Notes: generated by a model not told the origin, from the sequence alone. A stretch of DNA of 64,000 nt from Nocardiopsis sp. YSL2 (GCF_030555055.1 NZ_JAMOAO010000001.1:5952001-6016000), one strand, 5' to 3'; counted from the first letter of the stretch, positions 1-8,084 are shown. Program-made: numbers and translations.

Positions 1-405
1 GTCCGGCGCGGACGCTGGAGCGCTGTCCCCCTGCCCGGGCGCCTCCTCACCGGTGACGGTGTCGGCCAGCGCGTAGGTCGGCGTGACCACGCTCGCGCCG
101 ACGGCGGTGGCCGCGACGACCTGCAACGGGCCCAGCGGCCGGAACAGGCCGGGAGTGCCCCGCACGCGCGCCGCACCCTCGACCACGAGGCCCGCCAGGT
201 ACAGGCCCCACAGTGCCCACAGCACGACGATCAGGAGCGCAGTGCCCAGTCCGGGCGGCAGCCGCAGGCCGCGCAGGTGGACCAGGGTGCCCGACCACGA
301 CAGGTCGAGCTGCGGCCACGACAGGTGCCACACGAGCACGTAGGGAATCCCGAGCAGGACCGCCGACGCGAGGGCGATCGCGCTCGGCTTGCGGAATCGT
401 GACAT
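1..405 (-). CDS. Membrane protein, N-terminal part (LysM/BTAD-type protein of Tad loci?)
   Basis: This is the last gene of the pilus operon in the window, and its 3' end lies beyond base 1. The ATG at 405 is 18 bases past the stop of the TadG-like gene, so co-transcription is likely. The 135 visible residues start MSRFRKPSAIALAS, followed by a hydrophobic segment (about residues 8-26), a short extracytoplasmic loop rich in Trp and Leu, a second membrane helix (about 54-75) and then a segment with an Ala/Val-rich stretch that begins a probable extended region. Two N-terminal helices at this operon position resemble the large LysM- or BTAD-domain membrane proteins that often end actinobacterial tad operons. 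No LysM or BTAD domain is visible in this fragment, so the family is an inference. Confidence 0.6.
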   Translation of the reverse strand, partial: MSRFRKPSAIALASAVLLGIPYVLVWHLSWPQLDLSWSGTLVHLRGLRLPPGLGTALLIVVLWALWGLYLAGLVVEGAARVRGTPGLFRPLGPLQVVAATAVGASVVTPTYALADTVTGEEAPGQGDSAPASAPD

Positions 406-423
406 GGCCGCCTCACTGAACGT

Positions 424-828
424 CTAGGGGGTGGGCTGCGTGTACGGGCGGGCGCTGGCGGTGGACTCGGTCGTGGTGGTGCCCAGGGGCAGCAGGGTGA
501 AGGTGTAGGGGACCCGGGCCGTCACGGTCACGGTGTCGCCGTCCACGGTGACACTGCCCGTGGCACCGGAGGCGGCGAGGAAGCCCTGTGCGGCGGCGGC
601 CGCGGCGGCGGGGTCCAGCCGCACCGTGTCCCCGCCCTCCCGATAGGCGGCCCAGTCCAACTGCTGTGTCCCCACCCGCGCGGCCTCCTGGGAGAGCGCG
701 AGTGCCTGGGTGTGGCTGCGCAGCAGACCGCCGCCGTCGAAGACCAGGCCGAGGCAGAACACGAACGCGGTGACCAGGACGATGACGAACGCCGTCGCCT
801 GGCCGTCGTCGGACCGGATGTCGCTCAC
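424..828 (-). CDS. TadG-like pseudopilin / pilus assembly protein
   Basis: This 134-residue protein has a short polar N-terminus (MSDIRSDDGQATAF) followed by one hydrophobic helix (about residues 11-32). The DxGQ-then-helix start is typical of the Flp pilus-assembly TadE/G-like family, in which minor pseudopilins sit in the membrane and help pilus assembly. The rest is a small extracytoplasmic domain with an Ala-rich helix and a Thr/Val-rich beta part. The ATG overlaps the stop of the preceding gene by 4 bases, which suggests translational coupling. It is short for a TadG, which usually carries a VWA domain, so it is better called TadG-like. Confidence 0.75.
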   Translation of the reverse strand: MSDIRSDDGQATAFVIVLVTAFVFCLGLVFDGGGLLRSHTQALALSQEAARVGTQQLDWAAYREGGDTVRLDPAAAAAAAQGFLAASGATGSVTVDGDTVTVTARVPYTFTLLPLGTTTTESTASARPYTQPTP

Positions 829-1244
829 GGCTGCCCCCGGAAGGTGTCCACGGCCACGGTCGAGCTGCCCTGGATCGTGACGCTGCCGGGCACGCCGAGG
901 CCGGACAGGTCGTCCAGGCCGACCCGGCAGTCCAGCACCGCCGTCACGGTGCCGCCCGGCCGGAGGCCGCCGTGGTCCAGGGCCAGGATGTGGTCCGAGC
1001 AGATCAGCCCGGATGCGGCCAGGCTCCGAGCGGCGATGTCCGTCGCACCGGCCTCGGCCGCCGGGACGGACCGCTCCAGCGAGGCCGCGCGCGCGGCGGC
1101 GTGCGCGGCCTCGTCGGCGATGGAGCCGGCGCCCACCACACGCCCGGCGAGGATCATCAGCAGGGCGAAGGCGATCAGCATCGGGGTGAGCAGTGCCAGC
1201 TCCACCGACGCGGCGCCCCGGTCGTCCGAGCGCTGCTTCTTCAC
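825..1244 (-). CDS. TadE-family minor pilin
   Basis: This is a 139-residue TadE-like pseudopilin. I chose the GTG at 1244 because it overlaps the upstream stop codon by 4 bases (GTGA) and gives the protein a normal family start; the longer upstream frame is a shadow of the preceding gene. The N-terminus has the prepilin-type pattern DDRG-AASVE, with Glu five residues after the Gly, followed by a hydrophobic helix to about residue 35. A prepilin peptidase could cleave after that Gly. The C-terminal part is a small domain with two Cys residues (around ICSDH and LDCRV) that could form a disulfide outside the membrane. It sits between another TadE-like gene and the TadG-like gene in a tightly overlapped operon. 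Confidence 0.78.
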   Translation of the reverse strand: MKKQRSDDRGAASVELALLTPMLIAFALLMILAGRVVGAGSIADEAAHAAARAASLERSVPAAEAGATDIAARSLAASGLICSDHILALDHGGLRPGGTVTAVLDCRVGLDDLSGLGVPGSVTIQGSSTVAVDTFRGQP

Positions 1245-1633
1245 GGCTGTGCTCCTGTCTGGGCCTCCGGTGGCACGAAGCGCTCCACCGGCACGGACAG
1301 CTCCTGGTGCACCGGCCAGGTCAGTCCGGGGATGAGGGAGGTGACGCTCGCCTCCACCACGGCCCGGACCTCGGTCTCGCCGCGATCGACGGTGACGGTG
1401 CGCTCCACCAGCAGCGAGCCGCCGAGCTCGTCGGCGACCGCCTCGGCACCGGCCTGGCCGCCCGCTCCGTCGGCGGTGCGGGCGGCCTCGGCGGACTGGC
1501 GTGCGATGGCGGCGGCCAGGTGGTCGCCGTGCATCCACAGCGCCGTCTGGAGGACGAAGAGCATCAGGAGCAGGAGCAGCGGAGTGGCGATCGCGAGTTC
1601 CGCGCTGCCCTGGTCGTCGTCGGGGGAGGCCAA
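1241..1633 (-). CDS. TadE-like pilus assembly protein
   Basis: This is a 130-residue protein beginning MASPDDDQGSAELAIATPLL. The acidic DDDQG stretch followed by SAEL and a long hydrophobic helix (about residues 12-32) is the TadE signature, although the Glu is three residues after the Gly rather than five. The body is a small extracytoplasmic domain of Ala-rich helix and beta strands ending in a Pro-rich tail. The start lies 3 bases after the pilin stop and the end overlaps the next TadE-like gene. It probably acts as a minor pilin or an inner-membrane assembly factor for the Flp pilus. Confidence 0.78.
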   Translation of the reverse strand: MASPDDDQGSAELAIATPLLLLLMLFVLQTALWMHGDHLAAAIARQSAEAARTADGAGGQAGAEAVADELGGSLLVERTVTVDRGETEVRAVVEASVTSLIPGLTWPVHQELSVPVERFVPPEAQTGAQP

Positions 1634-1636
1634 CGC

Positions 1637-1810
1637 TCAGCCCAGGGTGATGCTGTTGGCGTAGGTCTCCACGTTCTTGGCGATGATGCCCACCACCGTG
1701 GCGGCCATCACCACCAGCAGAGCGATCACCACGACCGTCTCGGTGGAGTAGCCGTGGTCGTCGCGCGGAAGGCCGAGACGGGTGCGGAGGTAGGAGGTGA
1801 TGCGCTTCAT
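1637..1810 (-). CDS. flp: Flp/Fap-type pilin, 57 residues
   Basis: This short gene lies between tadC and the first TadE-like gene. It encodes 57 residues: a basic N-terminus (MKRITSYLRTRLGL), a DDHG-YSTE processing-like site and one continuous hydrophobic helix rich in Val, Ala and Ile to about residue 45, ending in ITLG. The size, charge pattern and operon position fit the major Flp pilin. The Glu follows the putative cleavage Gly by four residues rather than the canonical five. There are 28 bases between the tadC stop and this ATG, with AG-rich sequence suitable for a ribosome binding site. No prepilin peptidase gene is seen in the window, so it must be encoded elsewhere. Confidence 0.8.
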   Translation of the reverse strand: MKRITSYLRTRLGLPRDDHGYSTETVVVIALLVVMAATVVGIIAKNVETYANSITLG

Positions 1811-1838
1811 CGGGGGACTCCCAGGGGTCGGATCGGTG

Positions 1839-2738
1839 TCAGAGGCTGAACAGGACGTGGCTGAGGGCGGGGTAGCCGAGGAGGACGAGGAAACCGGCGA
1901 AGAGCAGGACGACGGGCAGGCTCATCCGTTCGGTGTCGGACTGGGCGTCGGCGTCGAGTTCGGCGAGGAACTGCGTACGCAGGGTCTTGGCCTTGGCGGC
2001 GAGCGAGGAGCGGATGCGGGCGCCATCGGCACCCGCGAGCTGCAGGCTCGCGGCGAGTTCGTCGAACTCGGGGGTGTCGTAGCGCTCGCCCAGGTCGCGC
2101 AGCGCCGTCCAGGGGGGTCGGCGCCGCAGTGCCGCGTCGCGCAGGGCCTCGCGGATGCGGACCATGGCCCAGCCGTCACCCGCGGACCCGGCGTCGGTCA
2201 GGGCCCCGTTGACGCCCGCGCCGCCGGCGAGGGAGACCACGACGAGGTCGGCGAACGCGGCCAGGGTGTGCCGCATGCGCTCGCGGCGCTTGCGCGCCTC
2301 GTCCCGCAGGGCCAGGTCGGGTGCGAACCAGACCACGAGCGCGAACACGCCCCATGCCAGAGCGGCGTAGCCGGTCGGCAGCGCCACGTCCGCCACTCCG
2401 AGGAGCAACCCCAGGAGGGGCGGCACGGTCACGGCCAGGAGCGCTCCGGTGGCCTTCTCGGCCAGAAAGGCCGCCGGGTCGCGTTCGCAGATCTCCAGCT
2501 CGCGCAGTGTGCGGGTGCGGGGCAGACCGAGCCCGGCCAGGAGCGGCACACCGAGCGCGCCCAGGCGCGCGAGCGGACCGGTGCTCCGGTCGCGGATCGG
2601 AGCCGTCGGGACGGGCGGCCGGGCGGCGAGGCGCTCGGCGAGGGTGGGGCCGGCGAAGCGCACGGCCAGCAGCAGCCACAGGCCCAGGCCGACGAGGGCC
2701 CCGGCCGCGGCGGCCGACAGGATCGAGTCGGGGATCAC
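1839..2738 (-). CDS. tadC: TadC-like type II secretion F-family membrane protein
   Basis: This 299-residue inner-membrane platform protein of the Tad pilus has an N-terminal membrane helix (about residues 5-27), a cytoplasmic linker, two central helices (about 95-140), the cytoplasmic T2SSF helical domain (containing RERMRHTLAAFADLV and a conserved Gly-Ala-Gly-Val) and a final helix pair near the C-terminus. TadB and TadC form the membrane base on which the TadA ATPase acts. The start overlaps the tadB stop by 4 bases. The length is typical of actinobacterial TadC. Confidence 0.85.
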   Translation of the reverse strand: MIPDSILSAAAAGALVGLGLWLLLAVRFAGPTLAERLAARPPVPTAPIRDRSTGPLARLGALGVPLLAGLGLPRTRTLRELEICERDPAAFLAEKATGALLAVTVPPLLGLLLGVADVALPTGYAALAWGVFALVVWFAPDLALRDEARKRRERMRHTLAAFADLVVVSLAGGAGVNGALTDAGSAGDGWAMVRIREALRDAALRRRPPWTALRDLGERYDTPEFDELAASLQLAGADGARIRSSLAAKAKTLRTQFLAELDADAQSDTERMSLPVVLLFAGFLVLLGYPALSHVLFSL

Positions 2739-3601
2739 GCCGCCACCTCCGTCTCACGGGGCGCGCCCGCGGAGAGTACGCGGGGGCCGAGCTTGGGCCG
2801 CGAGAGCCGGACCAGCCACGCCAGTGCCACGGCCCACAGGGCGCCGATAACGGCGAGCACGGACTGGCCGACGACGCCGTCGAAGGGGTCCAGGTAGTCG
2901 GGGCTGAACAGCAGCATGACCACGGCCATCCCCAGGGTCACCGCGATGATGATGCGGGTGGAGGTGCGCACGCGCGCACGCCCGGCCGCCGCGCGCACCA
3001 GCATCGCGGCCTGCTCGCGGGCGGCTTCGGCCAGGCTGCCCAGGAGAACGCCCAGGTCGGTGGCATGCCGTGACGTCGCGCTGCTCAGCGCCGCCGCGAC
3101 CAGGTCGGCGGTGGGGTTGTCGACGTCGTCGGCGAACCGCCGCAGCGCGGCCTGGGGCGGTGTTCCCTGGCGCAGCGCGTCGGAGAGGCGGACGACGTCG
3201 GCGCGCACCGGTTCGGGGGCGATGGGGATGGTGGCGGTGATGGCCTGGTGCAGTCCGGCGGCACCGGCCATCAGGTCGCGCAGCATCTCCGTCCACGCCG
3301 CGACCGCCTCGATTCCGGCGACCTGCCGTTCGTGGTGCCGGTCGGGTCCGAGCAGGACGGGCGCCCACCAGGCCCCCGCCGCGAGCAGGACCCCGGCGAC
3401 CGGCCATCCGGTGACGAACCAGACGAGGGCGCCGACGCCCGCCGAGGCGGCGAGGCGGACGGGCCGGTGCCGGTCGGTCAGCGCGGCGCGCAGGCGCGCG
3501 GGGCGCACTCCGTTCCGGGGCGGGAACAGTGAGGCGAGGGCGATCCACACCCCGGCCCCGGTGAAGGCGCCGCACATGGCGACGAGGAGGGTCGCGGTCA
3601 C
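2735..3601 (-). CDS. tadB: TadB-like type II secretion F-family membrane protein
   Basis: This is a 288-residue platform protein. I chose the GTG at 3601 because it overlaps the tadA stop by 4 bases (GTGA) and directly precedes a hydrophobic N-terminus; the long frame reaching further upstream is a shadow of tadA. It has a first helix (about residues 3-22), a helix pair around 45-75, a cytoplasmic T2SSF domain (including WTEMLRDLMAGAAGL and SEALRQG-type segments) and two C-terminal helices. It works with TadC and the TadA ATPase in pilus extrusion. Arrangement and length match other actinobacterial tad operons. Confidence 0.85.
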   Translation of the reverse strand: MTATLLVAMCGAFTGAGVWIALASLFPPRNGVRPARLRAALTDRHRPVRLAASAGVGALVWFVTGWPVAGVLLAAGAWWAPVLLGPDRHHERQVAGIEAVAAWTEMLRDLMAGAAGLHQAITATIPIAPEPVRADVVRLSDALRQGTPPQAALRRFADDVDNPTADLVAAALSSATSRHATDLGVLLGSLAEAAREQAAMLVRAAAGRARVRTSTRIIIAVTLGMAVVMLLFSPDYLDPFDGVVGQSVLAVIGALWAVALAWLVRLSRPKLGPRVLSAGAPRETEVAA

Positions 3602-4968
3602 GTGAACGCTCCCCCCATGCTGACGTCGGTGTGCAGCAGTCCGGCGTCGAACCCGGCGTCGACCAGGGCGTCCAGGGTGTCGGGGCTGGGCGGCGCCGCG
3701 GGCAGGCGCTCGCCCGTGCGGGCCCGGCGGTAGATCTCGTTGGAGACGACGTTCTGCCCCTCGGCGCCCACGACCTCGCGGACGCTGGTCACCCTGCGGC
3801 CGCCGGTCGGGACGGCCGAGACGTGCACGACCAGGTGGACGGCCGCGGCCACCAGGGAGGCGGTGGCCTCCAGGGGCAGGCGTTCGGCCGACTGGGCGGC
3901 GTAGGCGCCCAGCTTGGTGAAGGCGCCCGAGGAGTCGGCGGCGTGCAGCGTGGTGAGGCTGCCGTCGTTGCCCTGGCTCATCGCGTTGAGCAGGGGGACG
4001 GTCTCCTGTCCGCGCGTCTCGCCGACGATGACCCGGTCGGGGGACATGCGCAGGGCGGCGCGCACGAGGTCGGCGATGGTGATCTCGCCGACGCCCTCGA
4101 TGTTGGCGGGCCGGGCCTGGAGGGCGACGCAGTCGGGGTGGGCGTCGGTGTCGCGGTCCAGCCCGAGCTCGAAGACGTCCTCGATGGTGACGAGCCGCTC
4201 GGTGGTGGGGATCTCCGAGGCCAGGGCGCGCAGCAGGGTGGTCTTGCCCGCGCCGGTGCCGCCGGTGATGACCGTGTTGCGCCGGGCGAGCACGGCGGCG
4301 CGCAGCAGCCGGACCAGGAAGGGGTCCAGGGTACCGAGCTTGCGCAGCCGTTCCAGGGAGGTGCGGCTGTGGCGGTGGCGGCGGATGGACACGGACGGCT
4401 GGCGGGCGACCTCCATGACGGCGTTGAGCCGCTCGCCTCCGGGCATCGGCATGTCCAGGATCGGGGCGCCGGGGTCGAAGCGGCGCTCGCCGGTGGCCGA
4501 CTCGGCGGCGATACGCCGGACCAGGGCGATGAGGCTCTCCGGGTCGTCGAACAGCGGCGGCCGCTGCTCGCGGCGTCCGTCGGCGTAGCGGACCCACACG
4601 CTGGAGCCGTTGACGTTGATGTTCTCGATCTCGGGGTCGTCGAGCAGCGGCTGGAGGGGGCCGAGGCCGCAGACCTGGGCGATGGCGCGGCGGGAGATGC
4701 CCGCCTCGGCGGCCGGGGACAGGACGGGGCGGCCCGCGGACAGGGCTTCGCTGGCGGCCTCGTCGAGGATGCGGGCGATGACGCGCTCGGCCTCGCGCCG
4801 GTAGTCGGCGGCACCGATCTGGGCGTTCTCGCGCAGCAGCTCGCTGAGTCGGCGGGTGGCCTCGGCGGCCGTCCACTCCACCCACTGGTCCTCGCGTTCG
4901 GCGGCGCCGGGGTCGAGGTCGAGGGGCTGGGTGGGGTGCTTCTCGAACATCTCGTCGATCCTGCTCAT
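3598..4968 (-). CDS. tadA: TadA secretion ATPase (CpaF-type)
   Basis: This 456-residue type II/IV secretion ATPase powers Flp pilus assembly. The Walker A motif GGTGAGKT is at residues 236-243. It is followed by a Walker B/Asp-box region (LVTIEDVFELGL) and the conserved segment RVIVGETRGQE, with the usual N-terminal domain containing GLGPLQPLLDD and the ENINVNG motif. The ATG at 4968 overlaps the stop of the TadZ-like gene by 4 bases and starts a normal acidic N-terminus (MSRIDEMFEKHP). Frames extending further upstream overlap the previous gene and were rejected. All motor motifs look intact. Confidence 0.93.
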   Translation of the reverse strand: MSRIDEMFEKHPTQPLDLDPGAAEREDQWVEWTAAEATRRLSELLRENAQIGAADYRREAERVIARILDEAASEALSAGRPVLSPAAEAGISRRAIAQVCGLGPLQPLLDDPEIENINVNGSSVWVRYADGRREQRPPLFDDPESLIALVRRIAAESATGERRFDPGAPILDMPMPGGERLNAVMEVARQPSVSIRRHRHSRTSLERLRKLGTLDPFLVRLLRAAVLARRNTVITGGTGAGKTTLLRALASEIPTTERLVTIEDVFELGLDRDTDAHPDCVALQARPANIEGVGEITIADLVRAALRMSPDRVIVGETRGQETVPLLNAMSQGNDGSLTTLHAADSSGAFTKLGAYAAQSAERLPLEATASLVAAAVHLVVHVSAVPTGGRRVTSVREVVGAEGQNVVSNEIYRRARTGERLPAAPPSPDTLDALVDAGFDAGLLHTDVSMGGAFT

Positions 4969-5711
4969 ACAGCGACCTCCGTGTGCTCGCGCGGCGACGC
5001 CGCGTCGTGGACGAGTGCGTGGGACAGCGACGCCGCCGCGCGGAAGAGGGGGCGGCGCTCGGGGCGGCGCAGGCCCTTCTCGCCGCGGAGGAAGGCGGCG
5101 CTGCGGCGGTCCTCGGGGAGCCGGCCCCACACGGGTACGCCCACGGCCTCGGCGATCTCGGCGGTGGAGCCCCGGCCGCCGGTGATGACGGTCCGCAGCC
5201 CCGGTACGAGCTCGAAGAGGTAGGCCGCGGACTCCTGGACCCGGCGCAGCTGGGCCAGGTCGTCCCGGGCCAACAGGAGCGCGGTGTCGGCGTGCGCGGC
5301 CAGGTGGGCGGTGGCGGTGCGGGGGGCGAGCCGCCCGAGGTCGAGGACGGTCACCGCCCCGGGCGCGGCGGCGAGCGAGGCGGTGTTCTGGGCGAGCAGG
5401 CGGACGGCACCGTCCGCGCGGTCGGGCGAGGCCGGCGCGGGGCAGACGGGGAGCCCCCCGGGGAGCGTCTGGGCGTGCTCGGCGGGGCCCGCGCGGTACC
5501 CGCCGTCCGCGCCGTGGCGCAGGGCGGCCGCGAGGTCGGTCAGACCCGGTGAGGTCTGGAGCGTGCGCCAGGCGCCGACGTCGCCGCCCGAGGCGTCGGC
5601 CTCGACCAGCACGGCGCCGGACTCCTCGGGCCAGACGGCGGCCAGAGCCGTGGCCGCCAGGGTGACACCGGGCGCGCCGCCGAGCGAGAACAGGGCCACG
5701 GTCCGGGACAT
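4965..5711 (-). CDS. TadZ/CpaE-like MinD-superfamily ATPase
   Basis: This is a 248-residue soluble protein starting MSRTVALFSLGGAPGVTLAA. The N-terminal GGAPGVT segment is a variant of the deviant Walker A loop of ParA/MinD-type ATPases: the signature Lys is missing, so ATP hydrolysis may be impaired. A later segment, VLVEADASGGDVGAW, matches the Walker A-prime region. TadZ/CpaE proteins place the pilus at the cell envelope. The gene starts with a 1-base overlap (TGATG) with the SAF-domain gene and ends overlapping tadA. The similarity to CpaE is weak, and position in the operon supports the call. Confidence 0.75.
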   Translation of the reverse strand: MSRTVALFSLGGAPGVTLAATALAAVWPEESGAVLVEADASGGDVGAWRTLQTSPGLTDLAAALRHGADGGYRAGPAEHAQTLPGGLPVCPAPASPDRADGAVRLLAQNTASLAAAPGAVTVLDLGRLAPRTATAHLAAHADTALLLARDDLAQLRRVQESAAYLFELVPGLRTVITGGRGSTAEIAEAVGVPVWGRLPEDRRSAAFLRGEKGLRRPERRPLFRAAASLSHALVHDAASPREHTEVAV

Positions 5712-6412
5712 CAGGCGCCTCCCCTGGGCGGGACCTGCACGACGGCGACGCTCTCGGTCGCGGCGGCGGCGGAGATCCGGGCGGCGTCCAGGGCGGAGAC
5801 GGCGAGTTCGACGATCACCGAGCCGTCGGTGGCGGAGGGCTCCACGCTCTGGACCCGGGCGGGGTAGGCCTCGGACCCGCCGTCCGCGCCCTCGCCCCCG
5901 GCGTCCTCGGCGAACACCACGACGGAGACCGCCGATCCGGGCTGCAGGGAGGCGGGGTAGCGCCCGGGCTGAAGCGCGGCGCCCACCACTGCCTCCTCGG
6001 CGGCGGGGTAGGCCGCGTCGGGGCCGAGCGCCGTGCCGGGCAGCACGGAGCCGTCGGCCACAGGGACGGTCAGCGGGCGGCCGATGACCTGCTCCAGCTC
6101 CTGCTCCCCGATGACGGAGACCCCGTCGGCCACGGTCATACGGACGACCCTGAGGTCGCCGGCGCCCACCACGTGTCCGGCGGGCAGGTCGCCCTCGGCG
6201 ACCAGGACGCCCTGGCGCTGGTCGAGCCCTTCGACGGCGGTGACGCCCGCCAGGGCGCCGGTCGTGGCCAGGGCCAGGCCCAGGACCAGCCAGCGCCATC
6301 GCCGGGGGCCGCTGCCCAGGAGCCGCACCGGCGGCGCCGGGCTCGGTCGGGTGCGGCTCGTGGGGCCGGTGCTTGTGCCCACCATCGTGTCTCCAGTGCC
6401 TTCCACGGTCAT
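5711..6412 (-). CDS. CpaB/RcpC-like SAF-domain pilus assembly protein
   Basis: This 233-residue protein has an N-terminal cytoplasmic tail, one membrane helix (about residues 40-60, WLVLGLALATTGAL) and an extracytoplasmic SAF domain starting near VLVAEGDLPAGHVVGAGDL, which has the family's antifreeze-like fold pattern. A C-terminal domain follows a Gly/Glu-rich linker. In Tad systems, CpaB/RcpC-type proteins lie in the cell envelope and assist pilus passage. The ATG overlaps the stop of the upstream gene by 4 bases. An alternative ATG lies 27 bases downstream (MVGTSTG). Confidence 0.8.
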   Translation of the reverse strand: MTVEGTGDTMVGTSTGPTSRTRPSPAPPVRLLGSGPRRWRWLVLGLALATTGALAGVTAVEGLDQRQGVLVAEGDLPAGHVVGAGDLRVVRMTVADGVSVIGEQELEQVIGRPLTVPVADGSVLPGTALGPDAAYPAAEEAVVGAALQPGRYPASLQPGSAVSVVVFAEDAGGEGADGGSEAYPARVQSVEPSATDGSVIVELAVSALDAARISAAAATESVAVVQVPPRGGA

Positions 6413-7257
6413 CGGCCGGAGCCGGAGACCAGTCCTTGTGCTTCCTCGACCGTCACGGCGACCTCGGAGGACGTCGCCGCGGTGTCGAGCGTGCCGTTCG
6501 TTCCGTTGGAGAACTCCCAGGCGACCTCCCAGTTGATGGCCGCGGTGACGGTGTAGGCGCCGTCGTCCTGGCCGCTGGAGGCCCGGGTGTAGACGTGGCC
6601 GCAGTCGGGCGACTCGGCCTCGGGATCATGGACGGCCGGGTCGTAAGGGGTGCCGGGCCCCTCACAGACGATCTCCGTACCGTCGCCCATGGTCCAGTGC
6701 GTCCCGGAGGGGGTCGCGGTGATTGACAGCGACCAGCCTGGGACCTCGGCCGTGGCGACCGCGTCGGCCCAGTCCTCCTCCTCGACCCACAGCCACACCG
6801 GGGTGTGGACGAGCACGAGGCCGTCGGAGGCGGGTGAGGTGCTGATGCGCGGCGCGGGGAGGTCGAAGGAGGCGATGGACTCCTGGATGAGGGTCACGGG
6901 GTCGGTGGGCGGTTCGCCCTCGCCGTCGTAGTCGACCGCGTCCCAGTCGATGGCTTCCCAGTCCACGGCGTCCCAGTCCACCGCGTTCTCCCAGTCGATC
7001 GCGCTCCAGTCGACCGAGTCGTAGGGGCCGGGCTCGGTCGTCCCGGAACCCGTTCCCCCCGCTCCCCCGGAACCGGGAGTGCCAGGGCCGCCCCCCTGCG
7101 TCTGCCACCAGCGGAGCAGGACCGCGCACCCGGGGCCGCCGGTACTGCCGCACTCGACCTGGCCCAGGAAGGATCCCGGGTCGGCGCCGGCGGGGGGCGG
7201 GGCGACCAGAACGCCCACCAGGACCGCGACCGCGGCCGTACCTGTCCGTTTCAGCAT
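6409..7257 (-). CDS. Exported protein of the Tad operon with DW repeats
   Basis: This is a 282-residue secreted protein of unknown function. A signal peptide is clear (MLKRTGTAAVAVLVGVLVAPPPAGA, cleavage expected after AGA). After a Gly/Thr-rich stretch there is a run of short Asp-Trp repeats of the form DW-x-x-(I/V)-DW (seven DW or DY units, about residues 78-107). A folded C-terminal part follows with several Trp residues and two Cys. The ATG at 7257 has a GGGAG ribosome binding site and overlaps the upstream gene by 7 bases, while the end overlaps the SAF-protein gene. Proteins at this position in actinobacterial tad operons are often annotated vaguely. A role in pilus export or cell-wall passage is an inference. 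Confidence 0.7.
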   Translation of the reverse strand: MLKRTGTAAVAVLVGVLVAPPPAGADPGSFLGQVECGSTGGPGCAVLLRWWQTQGGGPGTPGSGGAGGTGSGTTEPGPYDSVDWSAIDWENAVDWDAVDWEAIDWDAVDYDGEGEPPTDPVTLIQESIASFDLPAPRISTSPASDGLVLVHTPVWLWVEEEDWADAVATAEVPGWSLSITATPSGTHWTMGDGTEIVCEGPGTPYDPAVHDPEAESPDCGHVYTRASSGQDDGAYTVTAAINWEVAWEFSNGTNGTLDTAATSSEVAVTVEEAQGLVSGSGR

Positions 7258-7775
7258 GTTCCCGGCTCCCAGATCCGAAGGTCGGACACGCGCCAGGCGA
7301 GTCCGTCGTGTACAAGTCCGGCGTCCACTCGGCGCGGTCCGGCGGGTGCGGACTGCGCGGACAGGCGCCATGAGGAGTCGTCGAGGCAGTCGGTGACCTG
7401 GGCGCTGTCGGAGGACTCGACCACCACCTCGGGGTCGAGGACGGGCTCACCGGAGATGTCGGATCCGGCCTCGCGCGCGTCCTCCAGCGCCTGCGTCATG
7501 AGGGCGAGGGCGCCGTCGACCGCGTGGCGTTCGAGTTCGGCGGAGCGGTCGGCCCCGTCGTGGGACGCGGTGACCACCGCCTCCCACATACCCGTGTAGG
7601 CGGCGAGCGCGGCGGCCTCCTCGTCCTCGGCCCGGCCGGTCGAGGCGGTCGGGGACAGCTCGGGCACCGCGGGGGCGTCCTCGGCGGCGGTCGCGCACGC
7701 GGTGGGCAGCAGCAGTGCGACGAGGCACCCCGCGGCCGCTGCGCCTCGGGAGGCGGTGGAGACCCTGGATCTCAT
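7251..7775 (-). CDS. Exported protein or possible lipoprotein, first gene of the Tad operon
   Basis: This is a 174-residue protein with a positively charged N-terminus, a hydrophobic core and then LLLPTAC, a poor lipobox with Pro at -3. It could be a lipoprotein or an ordinary secreted protein. The rest is acidic and mostly helical, with a C-terminal half containing DSAQVTDCLDDSSW and a Trp-rich end, resembling small NTF2-like extracytoplasmic domains, though I cannot confirm that. The start at 7775 (ATG, or GTG three bases before) is the first of the operon. A leader of about 275 bases separates it from the promoter near 8060. I do not recognise a family with certainty. Confidence 0.65.
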   Translation of the reverse strand: MRSRVSTASRGAAAAGCLVALLLPTACATAAEDAPAVPELSPTASTGRAEDEEAAALAAYTGMWEAVVTASHDGADRSAELERHAVDGALALMTQALEDAREAGSDISGEPVLDPEVVVESSDSAQVTDCLDDSSWRLSAQSAPAGPRRVDAGLVHDGLAWRVSDLRIWEPGTC

Positions 7776-8057
7776 CACGGTCGCGCTCCGTTCAGTGGGG
7801 GTCCGCCGCCGTGGTCTCGGGCGGCGGGGCGGGGGCGGGGTGTGGCGGGGACGGCCGACGAGGCCGACCGGTTCCGGCCGTGTCCCCGCGCCGGGGTCGG
7901 CGTCCGCTCCTGCGGGGGTGGGGCGGAACGGGCCCTCGGACGGGAGCGGTCCTGTCCGGCCCGACCTCGCCCGCAGAGCGGCGGACGGCCTCGGAACGGT
8001 CCGCACCTGCGACCACACCCCTTGTGGATCATGTGGTCTTCATTGGTTTTGATTGAC

Positions 8058-8084
8058 TTTATAGCAGGGTCTGACCCTGAACAA
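8058..8084 (-). promoter_or_regulatory. Probable tad operon promoter with palindromic operator
   Basis: Read on the minus strand there is TTGTTC (8084-8079), a 15-base spacer and TATAAA (8063-8058). The spacer region holds a perfect 7-1-7 palindrome (CAGGGTC-T-GACCCTG, 8065-8079) placed where a repressor would block polymerase. The region is much richer in AT than its surroundings. The stretch 7776-8288 contains no convincing gene; it holds this promoter, a leader of about 275 bases and the terminator-like hairpin at 8250-8275. The 15-base spacing is shorter than usual. Confidence 0.45.

Noticed and set aside
7776-8036. Coding frames in the G/C-skewed stretch before the Tad operon
   Set aside because: All frames give Arg/Pro/Gly-rich products without start signals. 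The stretch fits an untranslated leader.
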